Shown here: piece by piece, positions 9,607 to 19,407 of the stretch | Position numbering within the stretch: the stretch's first letter is position 1 | Layout of the letters: each line of letters opens with the position of its first letter | Origin: Streptomyces sp. ICC1 | Lineage (GTDB): Bacteria > Actinomycetota > Actinomycetes > Streptomycetales > Streptomycetaceae | Direction: 5' to 3' | Assembly: GCF_003287935.1 (NCBI RefSeq) | Contig: NZ_CP030287.1 | Span: 8,376,531 to 8,440,530, forward strand | DNA: 64,000 bases | Made by a program: the position numbers and the translations under genes | Notes under the pieces: generated by a model | The model's database searches: none | What the model was told of the DNA's origin: nothing | Seen by the model: the letters and a program-made list of their open reading frames with translations, nothing else

Positions 9607-9621
9607 AATCTGACGGGTCGT
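9607..9621 (-). promoter_or_regulatory. Palindromic operator candidate for the SDR gene
   Basis: The minus strand reads CTGACGACCCGTCAG about 26 bases before the SDR start, with TGACG and CGTCA half-sites. This resembles TetR-family operators in front of actinobacterial fatty-acid and steroid catabolism genes. The helicase fragment ends inside this same region. Confidence 0.4.
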
Positions 9622-9818
9622 CAGGCTACGGGGTGGGGGGCGGGCTCGGGCTGGGGGGCCAGTTCGAGGCGGTGCTCGGCCGCGCGCCCCCTTGCCTGGT
9701 TCAGCAGGCCGTTGGCGAGGTGCACGACCTGCGGGGTGGAGCGGTAGTCGCGCACCAGCTTGACCACGGTGGCCTGCGGGTACTTGGTGCGGAAGTTCAG
9801 CAGGTGGTCGGGGGTGGC
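9622..9818 (-). pseudogene. UvrD/PcrA-type helicase internal fragment
   Basis: The minus strand encodes HLLNFRTKYPQATVVKLVRD, YRSTPQVVHLANGLLNQARG and RAAEHRLELAPQPEP, which is characteristic of superfamily-1 UvrD helicases (motif IV region: LxxNYRSTxxI). Only about 65 of the normal ~700 residues are present. The frame stops by chance inside the SDR upstream region, and on the other side it fuses to an unrelated giant protein. No adapter is visible at either edge, so these are probably unmarked misassembly joins rather than gene decay. Confidence 0.6.
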
Positions 9819-12800
9819 GCGGTGCGGTCTGCCGCCGGAGCGGCCGGGTTCGTGACGGCCGCGTTCGGGTCCGCGGGGGGAGCGGGGAGGGAGACGTCCG
9901 GTCCGGCGGACGTGTCGTTCGTCCGGATCTCCGAAGCGGCCAGGCGCATGATGCTGTTCGCCAGACCGTTGAACTCCGCCCCTCCGGGGCCGAACCGGAC
10001 CAGGTCGAACTCGCCCTCCTCGGCCCTGACCAGGGTCGCCGGCCCGTCGACGAAGAGGTTCGGCTCGGGGGAGTAGGGCATGAAAGGTGCCAGGGCGGCC
10101 ATCCTGCCCCGAGCCCGCATGTCGTGCCGGATCTCCTGGTCGAAGTCCTCGATCCGTGCCCTGACATCGGTGGGCGCCGGACCCAGATCGGACTCCTTCC
10201 GGGCCTTGGGGTCCTTGGCCGCGTCGTTGCTCTCCTGCCACCGGCCGAGCGTTTCCGCGGCCAGCCGGGAGCGCCCGGCGTGGTCGCCGGTGGGCGGGAT
10301 CCGGTAGCCGCCGGACATGAGCAGGGGCCGCAGGGGCGGCAGGAGACCCTGGCTCTCGGAGCCCGTCACCGCCCGCCCGAAGCCGAGCCGCGCCTCGAAG
10401 TGATCGAAGACGTGTCGCCCGGAGGAGGTGGTGTGCGGGTAGGCGTCGAAGTCCATGAACGACACGTACGGGTGGGTGTCGCGGTCGAGGAGTCCGTGCA
10501 GCGCCCGTCGCGTGGCCGTGCTCGTCAGCGCGGCGTTCCGGGCGGTGCCGTAGGCGAAGCTCGACGCGGGGTGGAGGGGCGTGGCGACCACGGCGAGCGG
10601 CACCGGGGAGTTGACCCCGGCCGTACCCTCGGCGATCGCGTCGTCGAGCAACCGGGCGGCGGCGGCGTCGCCTTCGCGCACCTGATGGTTGACGCCGACG
10701 ACGATCGCGACCCGCTCGCGCATGGCGGGTGACAGGCCGTCGAGGACGGAGTCGACGAACTCCTGGAGCCTGCCCGGCTCCGCCATCGTCCGGTGGCCGA
10801 CGATCGCGTTGACGACGTAGGACGTGGGGTGTGCCCCGGTGACGCTCCGGAGAACGCGGGCGTGGTATTCCGAGGCCGACAGAGTGCCCTGCCCTTGGCC
10901 CTGTCCTTGTCCCTGCCCCTGCCCTTGTTGGTTGATGAGAGTGGCGAAGAGGTCGTTGCCGTACGCGATCGTGGTCACGTCGGGGGCCGGGACCGGGGCG
11001 GGCGCGGCCGGGCGGGGCGCGCGGCCGCCGCGGACCGAGGGGCTGCCGCTGCCGCGGACCGAGGGGTTGCCGCCGCGGGACGAGGTCGTGGAGCTGCCCC
11101 GGGTGGGGTTCGTACCGCCCGTACCCCTGTTGCCGCCACCGCCGCGTGGGGGCTGGCCTCCGCGCCCCGGCTGCGGTCCGCCGCCGCGGGCGGGCGTGCC
11201 GGTGCCGCTGCTCACGGTGACCGGGTGCGCGGCGCCGCCGCGGTTGCTCGCGGCTCCTCCTCGACCGCTCCCTCGGCCGCTCGCGTTCCCGCCCCGGCCG
11301 GAGTCCTGACCGCGGTGGGCACCGTCGCCCCGGGAGCCGCCGCGCTGCGGCCGGGACCCCGGCGCCTGGCTGGTCGTCCAGTCGGGTGCGTCTGCCGGGG
11401 CGAGACGGGACTCCGGGGTTTCGGCGGTGTCCGCCGGGTTCGGCTGCTGCTGCTCCGGTTCGTTGAGGAGGTGGGTCGCGGACTGGGCGTGGATGTTGCG
11501 GGCGCGCAGGACGGACAGGCGTTCGTGGCCCGCCTCGGACGAGAAGAGTTCGGCGAACTCGGTCTGGCGTTGCAGCAGTCTTTCCTGGCTCTGGGTGAGG
11601 CTCTGCTGGAACGCCGTCCTCTTGCGCTCGTGCTGCGCCACGATCCTCGCGACCGAGGCCGAGGCCGTGGTCGTGGCTGTGGCTTCGGCCGTGGCTGTGG
11701 CTGTGGCTTCGGCCGTGGGTGTGGCCGTGGTCGAGGTGGAGGTTGTGGCGGCAGGTGGCGTGCTCTGCGAGGTTCCCGGAGTCCCGTTCGTGTTGCCCCG
11801 CGCCTTCTGGATGGCCTTGTCGGTGGCCGCGATCTCCTTCGTGAGGTCGTCGATCCTCTTCGCCTGCGCCGCGGCATCGGACGCTATGTCCGCGACTCGC
11901 GCTCTCAACTCGGGGCGGAGGCCGGCGCCGGGGTCGCCGTGGCGGAGGTAGGCGTCGATGTTGGCGAGGTCTTCGTCGGTGAAGCCCTTGGGCCGGGAGA
12001 GCGCGGCTTCGTCGTTGGTTTCGGTGAGGGCGAGGTGTTTGGCGAGTTTGTCGTCGCGGTGCCAGTCGGCGTGCTTCTGGGCGTCCTTGCGGATGTCGAG
12101 GGGGAGGTCCTTTTGGTGTTGTCCGGAGCGGGTGGGGGAGTGGGTGACGATGAGGCGCTCGTAGCCGGGGGCCAGGCCACCGTCGGTCGTACGGTTCGTG
12201 CCGTCAGCGGACCTGGCGGTGACCGTCGGGTCCGCATGCCAGACGGCCATCCGGGCGCCGCCCATTTCGCTGTTGGGTTCTTCGAGGTAGCGGACGTCGA
12301 AACCCATGAGGGCCATGGCTTCGAGGTTGCCGCTGCGGAAGCCGAGGTGGCGGGTGGTGGCGTTGCGGGCGAGGTGGTCGAAGAGTTGGAACTGGCCGGT
12401 GCGGGTGTGCCCGTTCCAGGTGTGGACGGACTGGTCCTTCCAGAATTCGGTGAGGTCCGCGACCTGTGCGGTGAAGCCTTCGGGTCGGGTGCCGCCCTTG
12501 ACGCCGGGGAGGGCGCCGGTGTTGAAGTAGTCGGCTATGGCTTGGTATTTGGCCTTGCCTGCCGGGGTGTGGCCGGAGTCGCCGACGATGAGGACGGCTT
12601 TCATGTCGCCGAGCCCGGCGATCATCTGGGCGATGCCGAGGTAGCTGGTGTCGTGCTCGATGTGCACTTCACGCTTCTTGCCGCTGAAGCGTGACCACAG
12701 GACGGCGACCTTGTCGCCGTCCTGCAGGGTGACGCCCTTGCGGTCCAGCCAGGTGGTGAGGGCGGCGTCCCGCTCCGCGTCGGGACCGACGTTCCAGCCC

Positions 12801-14719
12801 TTGCGGAGCTTTGTGCGGAGATCGGTGCTGAAATCCTGGCCGACGCGCTTCGTGGCGTCTCCGACACCGAGCTGGTTCTTCTTGGTGAGCTTGATCCGGA
12901 CCGGACCCTTTTCGGCCTCTACGTCTATGACCTTCAGCCGCTCGGACGTCATGACGACGTGGATGCGGTTCTCCGGAATTCCGGAGGCCTTGTAGAACGC
13001 GCGGATGCCTTCGGCCTTCCCGCTGTCCGTGGGGTCTTCGTACGTCAGGATGACCAAGAGGTTCTTGTCGGCGATGAGGGCGGCCGCGATGCCGAATTGG
13101 TCCCCGGAGGCGTAGTGGGGCTGGGTGAGGAACATCAGATCCTCGGCGGGCCCGAGCGCGGGCGGCGGGACCGGGGTGGTGGGTGAGGGCGCGGGACCCT
13201 CCTGCTCCGACACGGGGCCGGTGTCGGTCTCGGTCTCCGCGTCCGGGCGCCGGGGGGACCGGCTGGTGTCCCAGGCCACGGTCCCCGGGTCGGCGGCGAG
13301 CCTTCCCTGGGGCTGGGCGGCATCGACAGTGGACGTGGACATCGACGTGGGTGTGGGTGTGGGTGTGGACGTGGTGGTGACAGGGGTGCCCGGGGTGTTT
13401 TCATGCGCGGCGGCGGAACCGTTCTGTTCGACGCGCTCCGGCACGGTCGTGCCGTCGTCGTCGAGGGCGGTGGATTCCCAGGCCTGCGTGCCGCTTTCGG
13501 TGGAGGGGCGGGGGCCGTCCGTGTTCCCGTCCGTCGCCGGTCGGTTCGCCGCGTCGCCGTCCTCGTTCGCCGGGGAGCCGTCCTCGTCCGGCCGGGCTCC
13601 GCTCTCGGTGACGAGACCGGCAGGCTGACTCGCGGGAGCGGTGTCGCCGTCGGTGGCGGAGACCGTGGGGGACGCCGGGTCGCCCGCGGCCTTCTGCCCG
13701 GTGGCGTTCGGGGAGGTCGAGTTGGCCGGACCGTTCGCGCCGGCCGGGTTGTTCGCCGTAGCCGGTGTGTTCGCCGCGGTCGCGGCGGAGCCGCCGGGCG
13801 CGCCCTGGCCGGCCCCCTGGCCAGCCCCCGGGGCCGGCGCCGAGGTGGTGGCGACCGGAATCGGGGCGCCCTGCGGAGTGTCCCGGCCGGCCCCGGACGG
13901 GCCGCCCTCGCCCGCGAGGTAGTCCGGGTCCTCGTCGACGTCCAGGTATTCGAGGTCGTCGTCCGTCTCGGCGAAGAGCCGGTTCAGGCCGAGGTCGGGC
14001 ATGTCGCCGGTGAGGCCGCCGGTGTCCGGCTCCGCGAAGAACTCGTCCAGCGCGAGGTCGGGCATGTCGTCGGTGAGCCCCGACGACCCGCCGCTCCCAC
14101 TGCCCCCGCCGTGGCCGAAGTCCGGGGTGTCCATTCCGAGGGAGCCGCGCAATCCCATCCCCAGCTTTTCGCCGCCGGTCTCCAGCAGGTGCCCCAAGCG
14201 GCCCTCGACGATGCCGGAGCCGAAGGTCAGCCCGGACGTCTTGAAGGTGTGCTCGTCCGAGAAGATCAGGTTGTACGTGCCCTCCGAGACCGCCGCGTGG
14301 GCACCTTCGAACAGGCCGCGCACGGCCCCGCCCCTCATCGACTGCAGGACGCTCTGGCCCATCGCGTCCGCCGTGCCCTGGGTGAGGGCCTTCATCGCCC
14401 CGTCGTCGAGGTGCTTGGAGATCGGCTTCAGCGCGTCGCCCAGTGCGTCGGGCAGCTCCTTGCGCCCGGTCGCCATGAGCAGGGTCGACGCCCACTGCCG
14501 GCCGGCCTCCCGGGCCTCCGCGCCACCGAAGCGCCGTTCGAAGGCGTCCCCGACGTCCTTGATGAAGTTGCGTGCCGCCTTCTCCGGGTTCGGGCCCGCG
14601 GTGCCCGGCAGCCGGTTGCGGAAGATGTCCGTCATGTCCTTGCCGAAGGACTGCGGCGGGGGCGGCAGGTCCTTGTTCGTGTTCGGCTTCGGGACGTCGC
14701 CCGTCTTCGGGGGCGGCGG
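9819..14719 (-). CDS. Giant low-complexity protein with two glycosyltransferase-like regions, 5' end missing
   Basis: About 1630 codons are open. In order: a helical region (ARNFIKDVGDAFERRFGG; residues 1-190 of what remains); an acidic, then Ala/Thr/Pro-rich linker (to about 510); a first globular block (LLVILTYEDPTDSGKAEGIR, then TGQFQLFDHLARNATTRHLG and RSGNLEAMALMGFDVRYLEE) resembling fucosyltransferase-like GT-B folds; an AEATATATAEATA coiled linker; an RGG/Gly-rich tract; a QG repeat; and a second block with SFMDFDAYPH, a DxD-like motif. The protein looks like a modular secreted or polymorphic-toxin-type product. The 5' end is cut by an adapter at 14720, and the C-terminus is probably cut near 9818. 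Function not recognised. Confidence 0.6.
10886..10935 (-). repeat. Tandem Gln-Gly codon repeat inside the giant gene
   Basis: A run of six-base CAGGG(N)-type units encodes about seven QG pairs. It is a slippage-prone microsatellite that keeps frame with each unit gained or lost. Confidence 0.7.
11650..11745 (-). repeat. Ala-Thr-Glu codon repeat inside the giant gene
   Basis: Repeated GTGGCTGTGG / CTTCGGCC units on the plus strand encode alternating AEATATATAEATA on the minus strand, forming a linker between two globular blocks. Confidence 0.6.
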
Positions 14720-14752
14720 CTGGCTCTTATTCGCCTCTGACGCCGCCGACGG
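14720..14752 (+). other. Nextera adapter remnant (i5 side), chimeric join
   Basis: Aligned over 33 bases with the Nextera i5-side read-through sequence, about 6 positions differ; CTGGCTCTTATTCGCCTCTG shows the start of the match. The following 30 bases contain a GTG..TCTCGG..TG pattern like the rest of the i5 adapter. It truncates the giant gene and joins it to the DUF317 gene region. Confidence 0.88.
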
Positions 14753-14866
14753 ACCGGCCGTTGGGTGTCTCGGGTGCCCCAGCCGCCTCCCCGCGGCCTT
14801 CCCGATAAACCCACCCCACCCGGGTCCGGCCAGCCACCCGCCGGCCGGACCCGAGAATCGAGCCGC

Positions 14867-16249
14867 ATGCCCCGCCGCACAGACGACGTCGATCTCCGCC
14901 TGGCCCTCCACCCCGACCACAGCAGCGCCGTAGTCGCCACCATCACCGCCCCCGAGCGCTACCTCGCCCGCGCCGTGCTCGCCGAGTACGGCTTCCGGCC
15001 GACCGGCGACACGACGATGGCGCTGGCCCGAATCGACCACGATGAACCCCACCATGCCGACAAGGCCGCCTCAGCCCTCCGGGAGGGCGGTGCGATCGTG
15101 GAGGTCAGCGCCGCGCTCCAAGAGGAGATCGAAACCGAATGGACCTACGGCAACGCCCCGACGCACTGGCAGTGGCTCAGCCCCGAGGAGATCCGCGAGC
15201 ACACCGGGGAGGCCCAGCGGATTCACGACGACATACTCGCCGGCCGCCTCATCATCCATCTTCATGCTCATGACGGCTGGACCACCGTCGCGGTCGGCAC
15301 CTACGTCGGGGGCAAGAGCGTGCACCTCCACGGTGAGGACCATCTCCGCACAGAGGAGACGGACTACTCCTCCGAAGCCGAGGCCGTAGCCGACTTCCAC
15401 CGCCGCCACACCGTCGCGGTCCGCCCCGGACCGGCCCCACTCACCGACATCGAGCGTGACACCTTGGCCGTCCTGGGCGCGGCTCCGTCCTCCCCCACCC
15501 CGCCGGCTGCGCCATCGAGCCCCGCGGCCGAGGAGACGTCCCAACTGGTGCCCGTGTACGCCAACGGTCCCGGCGACCACGAAGCCCTCCTGACGGACTT
15601 CTTCGCCACCAACGGAGAATGGGAGAAATGGCGGCCACACGACGAGACCACCATCGCCAGCCACGAGTCCCTCACCCTGCGCGTCGAGTTCCTCCACGAG
15701 GCCACGCACGGCGACAGCGCCTGGACGATCGCCGCCTACGAGTCACCCGTCGGCGAACGCCTCTGGCACGCCACCGCCACCCCGGCCACCCCCGTCGAGA
15801 TCATGCGCGCCCTCCTCAACAGCCTCAGCACCGAAGACTCCTGGGGTCAGGGACCCGGCGCCCCGGTAAAGGAGGAAGACCTCGCCCATGCCTCCCGCCC
15901 CCTGGAAGACACGGGCTGGCCCTTGAAGGTCGGATCCCGGCTAATCGAGTGGACGGCACCCACGGCCGAACGGGCAGGCCTGCGCTTCGACACCCTCGTC
16001 AAGCAAGGAGACGTCCTGCCGGCCTGGACGATCTGGGGCGGCAACACGGCCGACAACCCCTCATGGGCCATCCACCTCTCCACGCACGCCCCTGCGGCCC
16101 TCATCCAGGACGTCGCCTTCGAACTGGCTCACGGCTACAGCCACCAGCCAGCCCCACTCCACGCCGCCAGCCCCACCGGCCATCTCGCCCAGAAGCCGGT
16201 TGCAGCCTCACCCCCGGCCGCCACGCATCGGCGTGCGCCCAGACGCTGA
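14867..16249 (+). CDS. DUF317 domain protein
   Basis: The 460-residue protein has two related halves: WLSPEEIREHTGEAQRIHDD and GWTTVAVGTYVGGKSVHLHG in the first, and LTDFFATNGEWEKWRPHDET, HATATPATPVEIMRALLNSL and PAWTIWGGNTADNPSWAIHL in the second. These are DUF317 patterns, found in Streptomyces chromosomes and in integrative plasmids. The role is unknown. The start chosen is the ATG at 14867 (MPRRTDDVDLRLALHPDHSS); the frame upstream of it reads through the adapter. A terminator hairpin follows 100 bases after the stop. Confidence 0.78.
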   Translation: MPRRTDDVDLRLALHPDHSSAVVATITAPERYLARAVLAEYGFRPTGDTTMALARIDHDEPHHADKAASALREGGAIVEVSAALQEEIETEWTYGNAPTHWQWLSPEEIREHTGEAQRIHDDILAGRLIIHLHAHDGWTTVAVGTYVGGKSVHLHGEDHLRTEETDYSSEAEAVADFHRRHTVAVRPGPAPLTDIERDTLAVLGAAPSSPTPPAAPSSPAAEETSQLVPVYANGPGDHEALLTDFFATNGEWEKWRPHDETTIASHESLTLRVEFLHEATHGDSAWTIAAYESPVGERLWHATATPATPVEIMRALLNSLSTEDSWGQGPGAPVKEEDLAHASRPLEDTGWPLKVGSRLIEWTAPTAERAGLRFDTLVKQGDVLPAWTIWGGNTADNPSWAIHLSTHAPAALIQDVAFELAHGYSHQPAPLHAASPTGHLAQKPVAASPPAATHRRAPRR

Positions 16250-16350
16250 ACCGGCGAACACCCCGCGGAGAGTGCGGTCTGGATGGCCAACACGCAGAGG
16301 CGCGCCTTCACACCCGATGCGGCGGGTCATAGAGCTACTGTCTGAGTGAG

Positions 16351-16382
16351 ACCCCGTCGAATCCCCCCCTCGACGGGGTCTC
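16351..16382 (+). terminator. Intrinsic-type hairpin after the DUF317 gene
   Basis: GACCCCGTCGA and its complement TCGACGGGGTC flank a short C-rich loop, giving an 11-bp stem. It lies about 100 bases past the gene stop. Confidence 0.75.
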
Positions 16383-17004
16383 ACCGCATACCCGGGACAA
16401 CTGCAGTAGGGCGCCGCCTCTTGGACTCGCCCGAGGAACCGGCTCGCAAACAGCACTGCATCGGCAGCGGCGTGGCGCGGCACAAGCCGTGCCAGTACGA
16501 CGCCCCCACGCGTGCTGCGCTTTACAGCCCCACCGTCGAGTTCAGCGAGCCGACGGTTCACTCCACGGGATCCGCAAGACGACACTCTGGTAGGACGCCT
16601 CCACCGTGAGGAACAACGACGGCTCGGCGAGCAACGGACTGTTCTCAGGGGCCGTCCACCATGAGCGCCGCCTGGATGCGGCATCTGGCTCCGGTGTCGT
16701 CTCAGGCTCGGTCACAACTCCAGTGTGGCAAAAACCCGTCCACGGCAGGATACGAACAGTAGCTCCCGGGCAAAGCCCGCCTTGGGACCTGACCCACCAG
16801 GTGACGGGCGCACCGGCCCTCGCTGTCCAGGCGCGGCGGAACATAGCAGCAGATCCCCGGTCAGCCAAACCGGGGAATCGCCGGATCATTGAAAATCCAC
16901 CGCCACCCACACCTGATCCGTCGAGAGGCAACGTCACGAACCCAGTCGCTCAGCCCCAACCGGAGCCGTCCGGCACCTGCAGTCCATCTCTGGGCACAGG
17001 CCCA
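16383..17004. other. Gene-poor interval
   Basis: No convincing gene was found. A minus-strand frame at 16542-16937 ends with TVEASYQSVVLRIPWSEPSA, which has a protein-like composition, but its upstream part does not and no ribosome site is visible. It may be the tail of a decayed gene. Confidence 0.4.
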
Positions 17005-17898
17005 TCACGCCAGCGCGTAGCTCTGCCGGAAGTAGTCGGCCGCGCGCTCCAGGTCCCGCTCGGACTGGAGCGTCAGCTCCAGGTCACCAGTGCCGTGATG
17101 GCCAAGCCCCGTCACGTCACGCGCGAAGCCGGGCACGAGGTCGACCGTCGCCGGGTCGGCCTTCAGGTAGACCAGCAGCTTGGCCTTCTTCGGCGGGACC
17201 AGGCAGGCGTAGTTCTGCATTCGCCGGTAGGCCGTGTAGGTCTGGTTCGAGACCTTGGTGAGGTCCTCGCCGAGCCCGAGCAGTGCCTCGTCGACCGCTG
17301 CGGCCAGCTCCGCCATGGCCCCGGCCTCCGTCGCGGTCCGCTGCGCCTTCGCCGTGCCCCGGGTTCGGCTGCCAGCCTTCGGCGCCACGGCGCGGCCGGC
17401 GAAGGAGGCCACCGTCTCAAGGCCGACGTGCTCGCTGCCGAAGTACCGGTAGCGGACCAGGTCGATGGCGTGCCGGTGTTCGCGGACGGCGTGGATGTCG
17501 TAGCGGGTGAAGTCGCCGGCCACGCAGATCAGCCTCGGTGCGCTCCAGAGCACCTGGGCCGCGGCGTGGGCCCCGAGCCGGTCACGGACCAGGTGCCGGA
17601 ACGTATCCCGGTGGTCAAGCAGCCAGGCCATGTAGAAGAGACCCTGGTTTATGACTCCTGCGTCGGTTCCGCGCTTGTACTCGACGATCACCGGTGCGCC
17701 GTTCTCGTCGATGCCGAGCGAGTCGATGCGGCCGGCGTGAACCGGTCCGGTTCTGTACTCGCTCGCCAGGAACCGGACGCCGAGCATCGTCTGCATGTGC
17801 GCCTCGACAAGGTCCTGCACATCGGCCTCGACCTCGGCCAGACGCGGCGTGACCTCAGTCACGCCGCTTTTCGTGTTGAACAGTTTCAGGCCCGACAC
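17005..17898 (-). CDS. DUF91/RecB-like nuclease-fold protein
   Basis: The 297-residue protein begins VSGLKLFNTKSGVTEVTPRL. It contains a PD-(D/E)XK-like core: HAGRIDSLGIDENGAPVIVEYKRGTDAG, with Asp and the E-Y-K triad, then NQGLFYMAWLLDHRDTFRHL. The C-terminal region (VSNQTYTAYRRMQNYACLVP through DVTGLGHHGTGDLELTL) matches the DUF5655-like domain often attached to such nucleases. The GTG at 17898 follows GGGGGAGGT; the longer frame (to 18039) is not supported. It is probably a DNA-processing or defence enzyme, and it lies next to an integrated-element scar. Confidence 0.75.
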   Translation of the reverse strand: MSGLKLFNTKSGVTEVTPRLAEVEADVQDLVEAHMQTMLGVRFLASEYRTGPVHAGRIDSLGIDENGAPVIVEYKRGTDAGVINQGLFYMAWLLDHRDTFRHLVRDRLGAHAAAQVLWSAPRLICVAGDFTRYDIHAVREHRHAIDLVRYRYFGSEHVGLETVASFAGRAVAPKAGSRTRGTAKAQRTATEAGAMAELAAAVDEALLGLGEDLTKVSNQTYTAYRRMQNYACLVPPKKAKLLVYLKADPATVDLVPGFARDVTGLGHHGTGDLELTLQSERDLERAADYFRQSYALA

Positions 17899-18072
17899 CT
17901 CCCCCGTACCGATCTTGCTGTTGCCGGGGTGGAACGTCGGGACCAGGTGAGAATATTTCCAGAGTGCGGACACGGGCCACGCGGGACGGTACCATCGAAG
18001 CGAAACAGTCATTTGGGTCATTTCTGCTTCGTGGGACATGCATGGGACCGCAGGCTTGACGGATGGTCAGAT

Positions 18073-18087
18073 AAGCCTCTGACCTGC
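18073..18087. repeat. Direct repeat left copy near the tRNA-Arg scar
   Basis: AAGCCTCTGACCTGC occurs here and again, 100 bases on, at 18173-18187. A shorter form (TCTCTGACCTGC) lies near 18276. The two copies bracket the tRNA-Arg 3' half. Confidence 0.7.
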
Positions 18088-18107
18088 GAAAACGTCTGGG
18101 CAGCCAA

Positions 18108-18152
18108 CGGCCTCCGGAGCCGTGTGCGCAGGTTCGAATCCTGCCGGGGGCA
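18108..18152 (+). other. 3' half of tRNA-Arg(CCG), attachment-site-like
   Basis: CGGCCTCCGGAGCCG is the anticodon arm (anticodon CCG). GCAGGTTCGAATCCTGC is a perfect T-arm, and CGGGGGCA is the 3' acceptor strand plus discriminator. The 5' acceptor strand and D-arm are missing upstream, so this is not a functional tRNA. Actinobacterial integrases commonly use tRNA 3' ends as attB, and an integrase remnant lies 265 bases away, so this is read as an att site left by an integrative element. Confidence 0.75.
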
Positions 18153-18172
18153 CTTCGCAAGAAGTGCTGAAG

Positions 18173-18207
18173 AAGCCTCTGACCTGCAGAAATGCAAGTC
18201 AGAGGCT
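18173..18207 (+). terminator. Terminator after the tRNA-Arg remnant
   Basis: AAGCCTCTGACCTGC pairs imperfectly with GCAAGTCAGAGGCTT, followed by TCTTGTT. The stem and the T-rich tail fit an intrinsic terminator. Confidence 0.75.
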
Positions 18208-18416
18208 TTCTTGTTCATGCCAAAAGACACACGGCCTGTGTGACCGTTGCACTTTCTATCACCTTGACCCTCACACGTCTCTGACCTGCACTTTTGCCTC
18301 GACACGTGTACGAGATCGGGCGTGCCCGACCGCGTGAAACCGGCTCGCACGGGATATGCGTGGGACGCAAGGTCTACGCGGACCGCTTGATTCTCCATGA
18401 GAATCATGACGGCCCC

Positions 18417-19235
18417 TCAGTTGTACTCGTCCAGAAGCGCGTCGATGCGTTTGTTCGCGAGGGCCTGGTGCCCATAAAGGCACTTCGCATACCGGGTCAT
18501 GAGGACCTCCACGCTGTTCCCAGCCCGTTCGGCGACTTCGGTGGAATCGACGCCGGCGTTCAGCCAGGTGGACAGGGCCGAGTGCCACAGGTCGTAGGGG
18601 CGGGCGAGGGGGATGCCACCAGGCCCGGCGAAAGCACGAGTTCGCGGGCCTCGTACCAAGCACGGTCGTAGGTGGTGGATCCCACGATGCCGCCCTTCTC
18701 GTTGAAGAACAGCCGACCGTGGTCCGCGGTGCCGAAGGTATCGACGCTCTCCCGCCACAGGCTGACGAGTTCGTGCGGGAGTGGCACCGTGCGCGTGCCA
18801 CCTGGCGGGCGACTCTTCAGACCGCGCAGGTCGTGATTCCGTCCGCTGTCGGTCCACTTCTTGCCGACGGAGGGGCGGGTGGCATGAAGGACCACGCTGC
18901 CCCACCCCTCCGTCGGCACTTCGCAGTCCGGCAACGTAACCGCCACGGCTTCGGCCGGCCGCAACCCCCGTAGTACATCCCGGCGAAGAGGCCGACCAGC
19001 CTCCGCCCCCGCGCCCGCCCGTAACCACCGACGTAGGAGACCGCACAGAGCAGGTTCCGGGCCTGCACGGGATTGACGACCACCCGGGGATCGACCTGCT
19101 GGACGGTCCCGGTGATGCGCCTGCGCCGCTGCGTCCCGGCAGTCGCGATCGATCAGCGGCGGCTTCCTTGGCGGCCTGGACCAACGAGGACCCAGTCTCG
19201 ACAGCCAGCATCCTGACGTCCATCCCGTCCCCCGC
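18417..19235 (-). pseudogene. Decayed tyrosine integrase
   Basis: Minus-strand pieces in different frames join into an integrase catalytic region: VVNPVQARNLLCAVSYVGGY, GLFAGMYYGGLRPAEAVAVT, TVPLPHELVSLWRESVDTFG, PYDLWHSALSTWLNAGVDST and MTRYAKCLYGHQALANKRID. Frame changes occur near 18612, 18958 and 19130. In relatives the box is PYDLRHA and then AGHSV; here the Arg is Trp and the second His is Asn, so two catalytic residues are lost while the terminal Tyr remains. It is probably the relic of an integrative plasmid or ICE inserted at tRNA-Arg. Confidence 0.75.
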
Positions 19236-19407
19236 CGCGCGTCCCCGGCGGGACTGCGCGGCAACCACCGCCCTCGGCCCGGCGCCCCTTCCTGGAGCAC
19301 CTCGTACCCCGCCTGCCGACGGGCGACGGTCCTCCGTCGGGCTCGAGCGCAGCCTGATCTGTGAGGTGCACACCGGGCGCCCGGGTGTCCGGCCACGCCA
19401 TCCTGGC

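Noticed and set aside
14765..14866. Longer start for the DUF317 gene
   Set aside because: The extra residues are translated from DNA just past the adapter and have no conserved content; the ATG at 14867 fits the conserved start.
18073..18187. AAGCCTCTGACCTGC direct repeats as att cores
   Set aside because: The right copy forms the stem of the tRNA terminator, so the match may be a terminator duplication; it was listed as a repeat only.
18018..18407. Minus-strand frame with a QDSNLRTRLRRP-type string
   Set aside because: This is the well-known false protein made from the antisense of tRNA-Arg, not a gene.
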